From: an uncultured Candidatus Melainabacteria bacterium
Lineage (GTDB): Bacteria > Cyanobacteriota > Vampirovibrionia > Gastranaerophilales > Gastranaerophilaceae
Assembly (NCBI GenBank): GCA_949927415.1
Contig: CATLFB010000002.1
Coordinates: forward strand, 186,001-250,000
Direction: 5' to 3'
DNA: 64,000 nt
How positions within the stretch are numbered: the first letter of the stretch is position 1; the number at the start of each line of letters is the position of its first letter. Positions 35,076 to 44,551 of the stretch are shown piece by piece. The notes beneath the pieces are model-generated. The model worked only from the letters and a program-made list of their open reading frames with translations, was not told the DNA's origin and did not search any database. The position numbers and the translations under genes are program-made.

Positions 35076-36035
35076 GTGTCTGGATTATTGCTTCACGCTC
35101 CGCAGTCATTCGCTCTATTTTGCGGATTTCCGGCGGAGAGTGAAAAGTGTTGCGATGAGCAATACTTTGGAACTCGTTTTTTGCCGGACAATCCAAGACG
35201 CTCACGCAAAACTTGCGCTCATTATGCTCCGCGCTACTTCGAGTTTCGTTCACTCACGTTCACTTCACTCTACGCAAAATCCATCTACGTGCGTAGCACC
35301 AATTCAAGCATTCCGCTATTTAAAGCCTTACGGCTTTAATCTGCATTCTTGCTCGCTCACATTTAGCGGGTCTACGGGTTTTCCCTCTCACAAAACAATA
35401 CTCAATTGTTCCCGCCCCGCAAATGGCGGGTGCGGGCGGCAGAGTGCCGGCTCCACGCCTTCGTGTCCACCACCCTCCATTTAGCCGATACTTAATCGGC
35501 CAAACGGAGTCCTTGCCCTCAGTTCGCTCACGCTCCGTTGAATTGATGCTCTTTCGGGTTTTGCTCACTCACGTTCACTTCACCTAAGCGAAAATCCATC
35601 TACGTACGTAGTACACCTCACCCGAATTTCTAAACTCGCATTGGCTCGTTAAGAAATTCTGCCCTCTCCTATATTAGGAGAGGGCAGGTGACGATTATCG
35701 TCGGGTTTAAAGAGGTCGCCAGAAAACGTTGCCCGTTCCCAACGGCTTAGTCCTAATTCTGAACGTCTGTGCCTAATTCTTTCACAAGCGGCTTCTGTAT
35801 GACAGTTCCGATATGTCTACGTGCGTAGCACTGGATTATTGCTTCACGCTCCGCAGTCATTCGCTCTATTTTGCGGATTTCCGGCGGAGAGTGAAAAGTG
35901 TTGCGATGAGCAATACTTTGGAACTCGTTTTTTGCCGGACAATCCAAGACGCTTACGCAAAATTGCCGCTCATTATGCTCCGCGCATCTTCGAGTTTCGC
36001 TCACTCGCGCTCGCTCCACTCTACGCAAAATCCAT
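35076..36035. repeat. Dispersed mosaic repeat region (family R2), two near-identical 200-bp copies
   Basis: GATTATTGCTTCACGCTCCG through CACTCTACGCAAAATCC occurs at about 35088-35282 and again at 35834-36031, nearly identical. Between them are CTACGTGCGTAG palindromes (35284, 35602, 35817) and a CCCTCTCCT...AGGAGAGGG hairpin (35662-35684). The 34764-36035 gap contains only this and the right inverted-repeat arm. All open frames inside are judged spurious. Confidence 0.85.
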
Positions 36036-36953
36036 TTAGGCGCGGGGATGGGATTCGTTATAGACTTCTTTTAAATGCTGGGTTGATACATGCGTGTAAA
36101 TCTGCGTGTTTGAAATGCTCGCATGCCCCAATAGCTCCTGTACAACACGCAAATCAGCACCGTTTTCTATTAAATGAGTCGCAAAACTGTGCCTAAATAC
36201 GTGAGGTGTCACTCTTTTCGGCAATGCAATCTTTTCAACAACATCGTTTATTACGTTCCGAATTGTCTTTGTCTGAAGCCTGTAGCCCGTGTTGTTGATG
36301 AATACCGGCGAACTTTCAGTTGTCTCTTCAAGTTCATAACCCTTCGGAATAAGCGGCCGCGCAGTTTCTATGTACCTTTCAAGATAGGACTTTGCCCGGT
36401 CTGTCACAAGAATTATCCGCTCCTTCGCGCCTTTGCCGAAAACTCGTATCTCGTTGTTTTTCAGGTTTAAATCACCAAAATTCAGCCCGCTCAGTTCCGA
36501 TACACGCATCCCCGTTGCCCACAAAAGCTCCAGTATCGCACGGTTTCTATACCCTGATGGCGTGTCGATTTTAACATTGTTTAAAATGCTTTCAACCTCA
36601 GCCGGCGTCAAAAATTTCGGAAGTGTTTTCCCGCGCTTAGGGGAGGTCAAATTCATCGCAGGATTTGAATCAACCCGCCGTTCACGATACAAAAATTTAT
36701 AAAACGTCCTAATCGACGCAATTTTTCTTGCGATTGTTGTTTTTTTGTAATTAAATCTCTGTATAAAATGCAGGTATTCCCGCACTTTAGAAAAGTTTAC
36801 ATCCTCGCAGGACTGCTCTCCCATCCATAGCAAAAACCCTAAAACGTCTGAGCAGTAGGCTTTTGCGGTATGTGCCGAGAAGTTTTTCTCGATGATTATG
36901 TACGATTTGAAGTCCTCTAAATCCTGTTTTGAATGTGAATTTAAACCCATCAT
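36036..36953 (-). CDS. xerD: Tyrosine recombinase of the XerC/XerD type
   Basis: A 305-residue protein of XerC/D length. The N-terminal SAM-like core-binding domain covers about 10-95 and the catalytic domain 110-300. The catalytic residues are in place: Arg 150 (ATGMRVSELSGL), Lys in GKGAKERI, His 251 and Arg 254 (PHVFRHSFATHLIENG), His 277 (LLGHASISNT) and Tyr 286 (QIYTHVS). It should resolve chromosome dimers at dif, or could move an integrative element. Only one Xer gene is seen and no dif-like site is recognised nearby. Its stop codon abuts a copy of repeat R2. Confidence 0.88.
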   Translation of the reverse strand: MMGLNSHSKQDLEDFKSYIIIEKNFSAHTAKAYCSDVLGFLLWMGEQSCEDVNFSKVREYLHFIQRFNYKKTTIARKIASIRTFYKFLYRERRVDSNPAMNLTSPKRGKTLPKFLTPAEVESILNNVKIDTPSGYRNRAILELLWATGMRVSELSGLNFGDLNLKNNEIRVFGKGAKERIILVTDRAKSYLERYIETARPLIPKGYELEETTESSPVFINNTGYRLQTKTIRNVINDVVEKIALPKRVTPHVFRHSFATHLIENGADLRVVQELLGHASISNTQIYTHVSTQHLKEVYNESHPRA

Positions 36954-37052
36954 TTACCTTATTGCTTTTTTATAAAAGATATTATACAATAAGATTAAAA
37001 GTTTTAGAATAGTTAAAGGAAATTTAATAAAAGACGTAAAGTAGGAGAAAAA

Positions 37053-38876
37053 ATGAATTGTAAAAAAGTTTTAATCGCTTCATTGATTTTCGCAAATGTC
37101 CTATGTGCATCCAATGCTTACGCTCAACAAGAATTGCAGGCAAAGGTAGCGAAAGCTCAAAAGAATTTTACAAATATTGAAAGATTAATCGAATACAATC
37201 ACTATGAAGAAGCAGATGAAAAAATCAGAGAAGGTTTGAACAAAACGCCTGATAACATTGAACTTCTTGCTTTGAGATGTATTTCACGTGCAAAACAGCA
37301 CAAACTTGCACCTGCCCAGCAGGAACTCGACAGACTTCTGGCAAAATACCCGAAAAATGCACAATTGCATTATGCGCAAGGTATGGTTTACCTGATGAGA
37401 ACAACATCTTCTGATGTTACATACATCAAAGATACCAGAAATCTAATCGAAAATGCGGTTAAAGAATTCGTAGCAGCCGTAAATGCAGACAGCAATTACT
37501 ATCAGGCATACAACGCAATGGGTGTTGCAACATTGAAACTTGGCAACAGAAAAGATGCAAGAGAATTGTTCCAGGCAGCACTTCAAATCAATCCTCAATA
37601 TGCGACAGCTTATGACAACATGGGCAACCTTGAACTTATTGAAGGAAATCTTACCGAAGCGGAAAAATTATTTAACCAATCTCTAAAACTTAATTCTCAC
37701 AACCCGACAACCATGTATCATTTGGGTCAGGTTGCAGTGCGCCAGCGCGATTATAACAAAGCGCTTACATGGCTAAACCACTCAATTCACATGCACCCGA
37801 TGTCATCTCCTGCTTTGACATTGCAGGGTGAATGCTATTTGATTCAGGGCAACCAGGCTGCTGCAATCAATTCATTCAAAAAAGCAATCAATGTTAAGCC
37901 GGAAAATACACGTCCGTACGTAAACCTTGCAAACGTTTACGAAAGACGCCTTGATGAAGAACTTGCGATGGAAAATCTGAAAACAGTTCTTACAATCAAC
38001 CCGAACTATGTTGACGGAATTATGAGAGTTGCCGATATGTCGCTTCATACAAGAAAATATGAACAGGCGCTTGATTATTACACAAGACTTCTTGACAATA
38101 ACAAATACGGCGACCGTGCAATTGTCGGACTTGCAAATACGTATTACGAAATGTCTAAAGACCGCGCAGACAGCGATTCTATGACAACAAATAAAGAAGT
38201 TTACCTTGCTTATGAATACATTAACAAGGCTATCGAAAGAACTCCTGATGATTTGAAACTTCACCTTGCAAAAATCAAACTTGCAAAATTAACACATCAG
38301 CTTCCGATGACAAAAGAAAGCCTCAATTATATTGTTCAGTCAGCATCAAACAGCCTAATGGACAGCGTAATCAAGGGTGAAGCTTACCTTGCAATGGGTC
38401 GTGAAAAAGATGCGGTTTACACATTCGAAAACGCAATCAACTTTGCAGACAATGTAGAAGACCAGTTGTATCTTTCAGAAATCCTTGTTCACAACAAACA
38501 GTTCCGCACAGCCCGTGTAGCTTTGAAAAAAGCCTTAATGCAGGATCCGGACAACGTAATTGCTAAAAACGGACTTGCATACATCGACCTTTGCGAAACT
38601 AAATCGAACGAATTCTACGAAATTGCGCAAAGACAATATAACGAAAAGAATTACGCATCAACAATCGAATATTGCAACCGCGCAATTGACTTCTACCACA
38701 ATAACGGACCGATTGCTAAATTAAAAGCAATGGCTTATGAAGCCGAAGGCAACGCGCAGGGCGCTATCAAATACTACAACCAGTATCTTGCATACAGCCC
38801 GAACGCTTCAGACCGCGAAGCAATCATCCAAAAGATAAACAAATTCCGTTCAAACGGAATCAAACAAAAAAAATAA
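37053..38876 (+). CDS. Secreted or envelope TPR-repeat protein
   Basis: A 607-residue protein with a signal peptide (KKVLIASLIFANVLCASNAYAQ, cleavage near residue 24). At least ten tetratricopeptide repeats run from about 45 to the end, for example AYNAMGVATLKLGNRKDARE, AYDNMGNLELIEGNLTEAEK and ALTLQGECYLIQGNQAAAIN. TPR arrays make superhelical scaffolds for protein binding, here in the periplasm or at the outer membrane. TAGGAG precedes the ATG at 7 nt. It is divergent from xerD with 99 bp between them and is closed by a stem-loop. Partner unknown. Confidence 0.9.
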   Translation: MNCKKVLIASLIFANVLCASNAYAQQELQAKVAKAQKNFTNIERLIEYNHYEEADEKIREGLNKTPDNIELLALRCISRAKQHKLAPAQQELDRLLAKYPKNAQLHYAQGMVYLMRTTSSDVTYIKDTRNLIENAVKEFVAAVNADSNYYQAYNAMGVATLKLGNRKDARELFQAALQINPQYATAYDNMGNLELIEGNLTEAEKLFNQSLKLNSHNPTTMYHLGQVAVRQRDYNKALTWLNHSIHMHPMSSPALTLQGECYLIQGNQAAAINSFKKAINVKPENTRPYVNLANVYERRLDEELAMENLKTVLTINPNYVDGIMRVADMSLHTRKYEQALDYYTRLLDNNKYGDRAIVGLANTYYEMSKDRADSDSMTTNKEVYLAYEYINKAIERTPDDLKLHLAKIKLAKLTHQLPMTKESLNYIVQSASNSLMDSVIKGEAYLAMGREKDAVYTFENAINFADNVEDQLYLSEILVHNKQFRTARVALKKALMQDPDNVIAKNGLAYIDLCETKSNEFYEIAQRQYNEKNYASTIEYCNRAIDFYHNNGPIAKLKAMAYEAEGNAQGAIKYYNQYLAYSPNASDREAIIQKINKFRSNGIKQKK

Positions 38877-38884
38877 CTTAAAGC

Positions 38885-38915
38885 GGGTTCCGTAAACATT
38901 TGCGGAACCCTCCTT
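38885..38915 (+). terminator. Stem-loop terminator after the TPR gene
   Basis: GGGTTCCG and CGGAACCC form a perfect 8-bp stem around a 10-nt loop, 9 bp after the TPR stop. The following T-tract (TCCTTAAATAAAA) is weak. Confidence 0.65.
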
Positions 38916-38987
38916 AAATAAAAAGTATTGTGAACAATTACAGGGATGTGTAAAATTTAACCGGATTTATCAGTAAGCTGAAACATT

Positions 38988-39245
38988 ATGGCAAAAAAAT
39001 TTGATATCAGAAAGTCATTTGAAATATTTTTAAGAGAACCCCTCAGCATTTTGAAAGTGGGTTTGTTTCAGATTGTGCATCTGGAATCGAATATATTTAA
39101 GGAAAAATCAGTAAACATTGACTTTGTAGATGACAAAACCCAGATTACTGTTGTGAACAACGAAAGAATGTATAATTTATTCCAAACGGTTTTGATTAAG
39201 CGGCGTCTGAAAGAACAGCAGGAAAAAGCGCTTTCTGCTAAGTAA
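38988..39245 (+). CDS. Small protein, unknown
   Basis: An 85-residue protein with a short alpha/beta pattern: FDIRKSFEIFLREPLSILKV, then VNIDFVDDKTQITVVNNERM and a basic helical tail. No motif recognised and no membrane segment. It sits 54 bp before engB on the same strand and may be co-transcribed with it. The ribosome-binding site is weak. Confidence 0.55.
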   Translation: MAKKFDIRKSFEIFLREPLSILKVGLFQIVHLESNIFKEKSVNIDFVDDKTQITVVNNERMYNLFQTVLIKRRLKEQQEKALSAK

Positions 39246-39320
39246 TTCGGTTGTTTAACCTTAGCCCTTAGCGTGGGCGGTCGCAATCAAATTTTTTAAA
39301 TGCAAGTTCGAAAGGAAATC

Positions 39321-39887
39321 ATGAAATTTTTACAGGCAAAATTCATCATAAGTGCAGAAAAATTAAGCCAGTGCCCGCCATCAAACTTAATGGAATATCC
39401 GCTTTTGGGGCGTTCAAATGTCGGCAAAAGTTCCTTTATTAACGGACTTGCAAACCAGAAAAAACTTGCAAAAACTTCAAACACCCCCGGCAAAACCCGT
39501 TTGATAAACTTTTTTAACTTTTCCGATAAATTCATAATTGCGGATTTACCCGGATACGGCTATGCAAAAGTCTCTAAAGAAGCGCAAAACCGCTGGCAAA
39601 AATATCTGGAAGAATATCTCTTAAACCGCACTCAGATAAAATCTTTAATTCAATTAGTCGATGCGCGTCATGATATCCAGAAAAATGATTTTCAAATGCG
39701 TGAATGGGTCGAAGCGTACAATCTGCCTGTAATTACAGTCCTTACAAAAATGGATTATGTGCCTAAATCGAAGACGCTTAATGTGATAAAAAAAGTTGAG
39801 AAAGAATTCGGCGGACTTGTTTTGCCATTCAGCGCAGTTGATAATCGGTATAATGATAAGATTTTTGAGTTTTTTCTCGGAGAGTAG
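39321..39887 (+). CDS. engB: Ribosome biogenesis GTPase EngB/YsxC
   Basis: The ATG at 39321 is preceded by AAGGA at 5-nt spacing and gives 188 residues; an ATG 21 bp upstream is less well placed. The GTPase motifs are in order: G1 GRSNVGKSS, G2 region NTPGKTRLINFF, G3 DLPGYGYAK, G4 TKMD. The NTPGKT and PGYGYA versions are the EngB signature. It assists 50S subunit assembly. The gene stands at the end of a short plus-strand pair. Confidence 0.95.
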   Translation: MKFLQAKFIISAEKLSQCPPSNLMEYPLLGRSNVGKSSFINGLANQKKLAKTSNTPGKTRLINFFNFSDKFIIADLPGYGYAKVSKEAQNRWQKYLEEYLLNRTQIKSLIQLVDARHDIQKNDFQMREWVEAYNLPVITVLTKMDYVPKSKTLNVIKKVEKEFGGLVLPFSAVDNRYNDKIFEFFLGE

Positions 39888-40069
39888 AAAAAATACTTTG
39901 TGCCGGACAGAGAATTAACTGCTTAACAAAACTTTACATGGTTTTTATGAGCCATGAATCCTTGAAACAAAAGGGTTTAATCATATAAATGTATTAAATC
40001 TGCGGAAATTAAATTTAAGTTTTTGTGCATTTGTGTCGTAAATGGGAATATAAATAGTAAGAAGCGGAT

Positions 40070-40310
40070 ATTGCGTAGAGTGAAGGCAGGAAGGCCGAAA
40101 CTCGAAGAAGCGCCGAAAAAGTGAACGGTAATTTTGCGAACAGCAAAATAAAGTGAACGGCTTGAAGGCGTGAAGCAATAATCCAAGAAGCGGATTTTGC
40201 ACTCTGCCGAACAAACGATTGAGTATCATTTGTGGGAGGAAGTGCAGCAAACGTGAACGAGCGAAACTCGTAGGAGTGCGAACGTAAAGCGACAATCCGT
40301 AAAGTATAGG
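40070..40310. repeat. Dispersed mosaic repeat (family R2, inverted copy)
   Basis: TGCGTAGAGTGAAGGCAGGA, GCGCCGAAAAAGTGAACGGT and GAACGGCTTGAAGGCGTGAA are the reverse complement of modules at 7770-7860 and 42230-42360. The rest of the 39888-40323 gap is AT-rich and shows nothing more. Confidence 0.75.
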
Positions 40311-40323
40311 AAGGACCAGAAAA

Positions 40324-40686
40324 ATGTCGTCGTTTAACCCCATTAATGACAAAAATCCACTCTCGGGAGCTATGCCGGTGGATAAAGTTAATGATTTGCC
40401 TGAATTTGATCTTGCAGACATTGATTTTAAAGAGATTGAAAAGAAAGCAAGTATTTTTGTAAAAGATACGAAATTTGTTGAAGTCGATGAGACCGTAAAG
40501 CTTGTTGATGTTGCCAAAAACGGCAAAATTATCTATGAAGATAACAACGGCATGAAGCTTGCAGACAGCCAGCTTGATTTGGCTGAAACAATGACCGAAG
40601 ATGACAACGCAATTAAAGGTTTCCTTGGCGGATTCTTCGGTAAATCCAAAAGCATGTTTAATAAAAACAACGGCAATTTTGCATAA
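40324..40686 (+). CDS. Small acidic protein, unknown
   Basis: A 120-residue acidic protein with Asp/Glu-rich helices in its first half (DLADIDFKEIEKKASIFVKD) and a glycine/phenylalanine-rich C-terminus (GFLGGFFGKSKSMF). GGAAGGA precedes the ATG at about 6 nt. A good terminator follows. The N-terminal residues lie just downstream of repeat DNA. No family recognised; it may be one of the lineage-specific proteins common in this window. Confidence 0.6.
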   Translation: MSSFNPINDKNPLSGAMPVDKVNDLPEFDLADIDFKEIEKKASIFVKDTKFVEVDETVKLVDVAKNGKIIYEDNNGMKLADSQLDLAETMTEDDNAIKGFLGGFFGKSKSMFNKNNGNFA

Positions 40687-40720
40687 AATAATTTGATTTT
40701 AAAAAATTCCGATAGCTTTG

Positions 40721-40761
40721 AAAAACGCACTTGAACAGAATTTGTTCAAAGTGCGTTTTTT
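40721..40761 (+). terminator. Rho-independent terminator
   Basis: AAAAACGCACTTGAACA pairs with TGTTCAAAGTGCGTTTTT with one bulge, followed by further T. It ends the 120-residue gene and, with A- and T-tracts on both sides, may work both ways. Confidence 0.85.
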
Positions 40762-40810
40762 GTTAGCCGTAAATCTCATAACTTTCCTTGGTGCCTTAAT
40801 TGCGCTAATA

Positions 40811-40837
40811 AAAAAGCAGGTTTTAAACCCGCTTTTT
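40811..40837 (-). terminator. Rho-independent terminator after aroC
   Basis: AAAAAGC-GG and CC-GCTTTTT arms surround a short AT loop, immediately next to the aroC stop codon. The minus-strand T-tract faces away from aroC as expected. Confidence 0.8.
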
Positions 40838-40838
40838 A

Positions 40839-41915
40839 TTATAATACCTGCACTCCGTTTTTGAAATTTCGCATAATCTCATCATAACTGTCGCCGCCGT
40901 ATTTGAGAAGAATTTCGTTCAAAAGCACACAAGCAATGCGCGCCTCTGCAACGACCGCGCAAGCCTCAACCGCACAGGTGTCCGAACGTTCAAAGTGCGC
41001 TTCTGTTTCTGTCATATCTGCAGAATCCACTGTTCTCAAAGGCTTTCTTAATGTCGGAATTGGCTTCATAGATGCAAAAATCTGCAGATTTTCGCCGTTG
41101 CTCATCCCGCCTTCAATCCCGCCTGCATTATTTGTTTCACGAACAATTTTGCCATTTTCAAGAAACATTTCATCATGAAATTCGCTGCCCTTAAGCTTGT
41201 ATGAATGATGATTGCCGATTGAAACGGTTTTCACCGCCGGAATGCTCATCACAGCCTGCGCAATCCGGCCGTCAAGCATCCTGTCCCAGTGAACGAATGA
41301 GCCAAGGCCGATTGGCATGTTGTCGAAAATTACAACGAATTTTCCGCCCAATGTATCGCCTTGTTCTTTTGCGATGTCGATTTTTTCGTGGAATTCTTCC
41401 GGATTTTTTGTGTCGCCGATTTGAAGGATTCTTGAGCTTGCGTGGATATTGAATTCTTGCAAAATCTGTTTTGCAACAGCGCCGACAGCGGTTTCTATAG
41501 CGGTTTTTCTCGCGCTTGAGCGTTCGAGAATATTTCTCAAATCTTTCTGGTTATATTTGACAGAACCCGCGAAATCGGCATGTCCCGGGCGATATTTTGT
41601 GAATGATTTTTCGCTGGTGACGTCTGCCGGATTGATGCTCATAATTTTTTCCCAGTTTTCGAAATCTTTGTTGTAAATTACAAGCGTAACCGGCGCGCCG
41701 GTTGTTTTGCCAAATCTTACGCCGGAAGTTATTTCGACTGTGTCGGATTCGATTTTCATCCTTCCGCCGCGGCCATAACCGCTTTGACGGCGCTTGAGTT
41801 CTGAATTTATAAAATCAGGATTTATTGTGAACCCTGCCGGCAATCCTTCGATTATTGCGGTTAAGCATTTGCCATGGCTTTCGCCGCTTGTTAAAAATCT
41901 GAATTTTTCGTACAT
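40839..41915 (-). CDS. aroC: Chorismate synthase
   Basis: A 358-residue enzyme matching AroC throughout: FRFLTSGESHGKCLTAIIEG at the start (first AroC signature, GESHG), RRQSGYGRGGRMKIESD, YRPGHADFAGSVKYN, RDLRNILERSSARKTA (FMN and EPSP contacts), and SNGENLQIFASMKPIPTLRK near the end. It converts EPSP to chorismate using reduced FMN, the last step of the shikimate pathway; aroB and aroK of the same pathway lie at 49617-51183. A terminator follows. The usual length is 350-390. Confidence 0.97.
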   Translation of the reverse strand: MYEKFRFLTSGESHGKCLTAIIEGLPAGFTINPDFINSELKRRQSGYGRGGRMKIESDTVEITSGVRFGKTTGAPVTLVIYNKDFENWEKIMSINPADVTSEKSFTKYRPGHADFAGSVKYNQKDLRNILERSSARKTAIETAVGAVAKQILQEFNIHASSRILQIGDTKNPEEFHEKIDIAKEQGDTLGGKFVVIFDNMPIGLGSFVHWDRMLDGRIAQAVMSIPAVKTVSIGNHHSYKLKGSEFHDEMFLENGKIVRETNNAGGIEGGMSNGENLQIFASMKPIPTLRKPLRTVDSADMTETEAHFERSDTCAVEACAVVAEARIACVLLNEILLKYGGDSYDEIMRNFKNGVQVL

Positions 41916-41989
41916 GATGTTTCCTTGCTTCTTTTAAGATTGCTTCGATTTTGCTTTGGTGGGATTGGTGTTTACTGTGCGTAGTATTG

Positions 41990-42880
41990 ATGATTTTCGT
42001 CGGATTTCTCGGGTATCGTCAGAAGACGTCAATCTTTCTGAGCGGTTTTGTCCTAATTCTGAACGTCCAGTGCCTAATCCCCTCAAAAGCGACTTCGGTA
42101 TGACAGTGCCAGTGTGTCTGGATTATTCGGCTGTCCCGCACCTTGCGCTATCATCCTAATTCCGGACTTCCAGCGCCTAAGTCTGTCAAAAGCGGTTTCT
42201 GTATGACAGTTCCAATACGTCCGGATTATTGCTTCACGCCTTCAAGCCGTTCACTATATTTTGCTATTCGCAAAATTGCCGTTCACTTTTTCGGCGTTCC
42301 TTCAAGTTTCGCTCATCCTCCGCGCTAATCGCGCTTCGGCTTCGCTTCACTCTACGCAAAATCCACCTACGTGCGTAGCACCGTAGTACCTCACCCGAAT
42401 TTCTAACTTTCGCTCCGCCACAAGCGGGCTCAAGTTGAAATTCTACCCTCTCCTCTACCAGGAGAGGGGATTTGACGATTTTCGTCGGATTTTGCAGAAA
42501 TCGTCAGAAGACGTTGCCGTTCTATGGATTATTTGGCTGTCCTGCACCTGGCGTTCGCTCCAAATTCCTTACGGAACTTTGCCGCTCACTGCGGTGCTTC
42601 GGATGTGACGAGTTTCGGCCATTCGCCCTTCACTCTACCGAAAATCCACCAGCGCCCCTTGTCCTAATTCTGCACTTCCGTGCCTAATTCTTCCAAAAGC
42701 GGCTCCTGTATGATAGTTCCAGTATGTCTGGATTATTGCTTCACGCTCCGCAGTCATTCGCTTCATTTTGCTCACGCAAAACTTGCGCTCATTATGCTCC
42801 GCGATACTTCGAGTTTCGTTCACTCACGTTCACTTCACTCTACGCAAAATCCATCTACGTACGTAGTACCGTGCGTAGCA
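41990..42880. repeat. Dispersed mosaic repeat region (family R2)
   Basis: Several modules are joined here: CGTCAGAAGACGTCAATC, AGCGACTTCGGTATGACAGT, the hairpin CCCTCTCCT...AGGAGAGGG (42446-42469), TTCACTTTTTCGGCG, ACTCTACGCAAAATCC, and CTACGTGCGTAG or CTACGTACGTAG palindromes (42367, 42859). The array ends exactly at the stop codon of the NTF2-like gene. The gap 41916-42880 contains no credible gene. Confidence 0.85.
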
Positions 42881-43363
42881 CTACTTTTTGTCTGCGTATT
42901 TCAAAAATGTTTGCACTTTGGTCTGCATCATTTCTTCTGTTATGAGCCATTTCCCGTTCGGTTGTTTCGTTACTATCATATAGGTCTTTAGTTTGTAACT
43001 TTCGCCTGAGGGCTGGCGTAGTGAACTTACTTTGTAACCGTTTCCGGATTTAGCAACCGTGATGTTTGAATAATTGTTTTTGTAATGCTTTAGTTTCGCG
43101 CCTGCCTGACCAAGCTTGAGCTGCTTCATGTATGTCGCGGTGTCTGTTTTTACATCCACTAACGTTCCGTCCGGTTTTACTACCTGGCGGATGATTTTTG
43201 CGTTTGGCGCATACATCTGCTCGATTGTCGGGCTGTATGAGTTTGCCGCATTTACGTAATTGTCGAAAAATGCTCTTGCATCAGCCGCATCATCTGCCAG
43301 AACCTGCGTTCCCGTAAGAAGCATCGCCGCAAATAACGCAAAAAATGTTAAAAGTTTTTTCAT
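42881..43363 (-). CDS. Secreted NTF2-like domain protein
   Basis: A 160-residue protein with a signal peptide (MKKLLTFFALFAAMLLTGTQ, cleaved after VLA near residue 23). The mature part resembles the NTF2-like/SnoaL cone fold: a helix (ARAFFDNYVNAANSYSP), the conserved IEQMYAPNAKIIRQV strand, then beta strands KHYKNNYSNITVAK and LKTYMIVTKQPNGKWLITEE. It probably acts in the periplasm and binds a small ligand or protein. AGGAG precedes the ATG. The stop codon abuts repeat R2. Function unknown. Confidence 0.78.
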   Translation of the reverse strand: MKKLLTFFALFAAMLLTGTQVLADDAADARAFFDNYVNAANSYSPTIEQMYAPNAKIIRQVVKPDGTLVDVKTDTATYMKQLKLGQAGAKLKHYKNNYSNITVAKSGNGYKVSSLRQPSGESYKLKTYMIVTKQPNGKWLITEEMMQTKVQTFLKYADKK

Positions 43364-43546
43364 TATCTTTTCTCCTGTCTACACAAAATAAGAACGATTT
43401 TTACCATAAAAAAGTTCATTTTGTAAAACAACTATAACATAAAAATTTCCCAACATCATTAAACAAAAGCGCCCGTACTTATTGCCCTGATGACTGATTA
43501 AGAAATGGTATTTTTTGAGGGATATTAACAAAAAAAGGAGAGATTT

Positions 43547-44272
43547 ATGTCTGATGAAGAAAAAATTACGATTGCAGAAGAAATCATTGCGGAAGTTGAG
43601 CCGCAGAAACCTTCAAAAGTTTTGATGGTTGTGACAAACGTATGCGAATTTGATGATGAAAAACACACCAAAACAGGTGTTTGGTTTGAAGAATTTGCGC
43701 TGCCTTATAATGAGCTTGTGAAAAACGGGTTTGATGTAAAAGTGGCAACATTAACCGGTGAAATCGCGCCGATTGATCCGGAAAGCGAAAATTTGTTTGA
43801 AGATATTATCTGGAATGACGCCAAAAAAGCGCTGAATGATACGGACGCACTTGATACGATTGATTATACGGAATTTTGTGCCTTAGTTCTTCCGGGCGGA
43901 CACGGGCCTATGTTTGACCTTGCCAAAAGCGAAGTTCTCGGGAAAATCGTAAACCACTTTAACAAGGAAGGAAAACTTATTGCTGCAATTTGCCATGGAC
44001 CTGCGGGGCTTTTGCCTGCAAAAGTTGACGGGATTCCTTTTGTCAGCGGAAGAAAACTCACTGCTTTTACAAATGAGGAAGAACGGATTGCCAAAAAAGA
44101 TGCGCTGACTCCTTTTTACCTTCAGGATGCGCTTCTTGATGAGGGGGCTGATTTTGTAGAGGACGAGCCGGGGGCTGTGAATGTGATTGAGGACGGTAAT
44201 CTTATTACGGCACAAAACTTCCGTTCTGCAAAAAATTTCACAAAAGCGATTTTGAATTACCTTTCATACTAA
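43547..44272 (+). CDS. DJ-1/PfpI-family protein (Hsp31-like)
   Basis: A 241-residue member of the class I glutamine amidotransferase-like superfamily. The nucleophile elbow AAICHGPAGLL holds Cys 149 and His 150; an acidic partner could be Glu 48 or 49 (TGVWFEEF), as in Hsp31. YTEFCALVLPGGHGPMFDLA is the conserved upstream loop. Relatives act as glyoxalase III, deglycase or chaperone. The insert between the elbow and the C-terminus (GRKLTAFTNEEE) also occurs in Hsp31 proteins. AGGAGAG precedes the ATG at 6 nt. A MITE-like element follows. Confidence 0.9.
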   Translation: MSDEEKITIAEEIIAEVEPQKPSKVLMVVTNVCEFDDEKHTKTGVWFEEFALPYNELVKNGFDVKVATLTGEIAPIDPESENLFEDIIWNDAKKALNDTDALDTIDYTEFCALVLPGGHGPMFDLAKSEVLGKIVNHFNKEGKLIAAICHGPAGLLPAKVDGIPFVSGRKLTAFTNEEERIAKKDALTPFYLQDALLDEGADFVEDEPGAVNVIEDGNLITAQNFRSAKNFTKAILNYLSY

Positions 44273-44311
44273 GTTTTTGGGCGATTTGTTTATTGATTGT
44301 CTGGGGTGGTT

Positions 44312-44489
44312 GAGTGAGAGGTGAAAGGCAATCATGTGAAAAGAACATAGTGAAAGGTGAAAAGACGGTATCGGGAGTTGATTTTCAACAAAATTTTCTT
44401 TTAATGTTATAAAAAACTAAAACCGTCGGATTTCTACAATTAATAAATTCCCCGTATACGACTTTTCACCTTTCACCTCTCACTTTAAT
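44312..44489 (+). repeat. MITE-like element, copy C (family R4)
   Basis: GAGTGAGAGGTGAAAGGC at the left and TTTCACCTCTCACTTTAAT at the right are terminal inverted repeats. The interior CGGGAGTTGATTTTCAACAA and AAAACCGTCGGATTTCTAC match copy B in the same orientation. Confidence 0.85.
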
Positions 44490-44551
44490 CCCCCTTCTCC
44501 ACTTCCGCCTTTTTTAGGTTTGAATTATAATATATAGAAAAGGCAGGGTTT

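Noticed and set aside
35074-35568. Open frames of 80-136 codons on both strands
   Set aside because: They lie within dispersed repeat R2, recur as fragments in other repeat copies, and lack ribosome-binding sites and protein-like composition.
36036-37052. dif site near the xerD-like gene
   Set aside because: No 28-bp sequence with two recognisable Xer half-sites was found; the repeat palindromes do not resemble dif.
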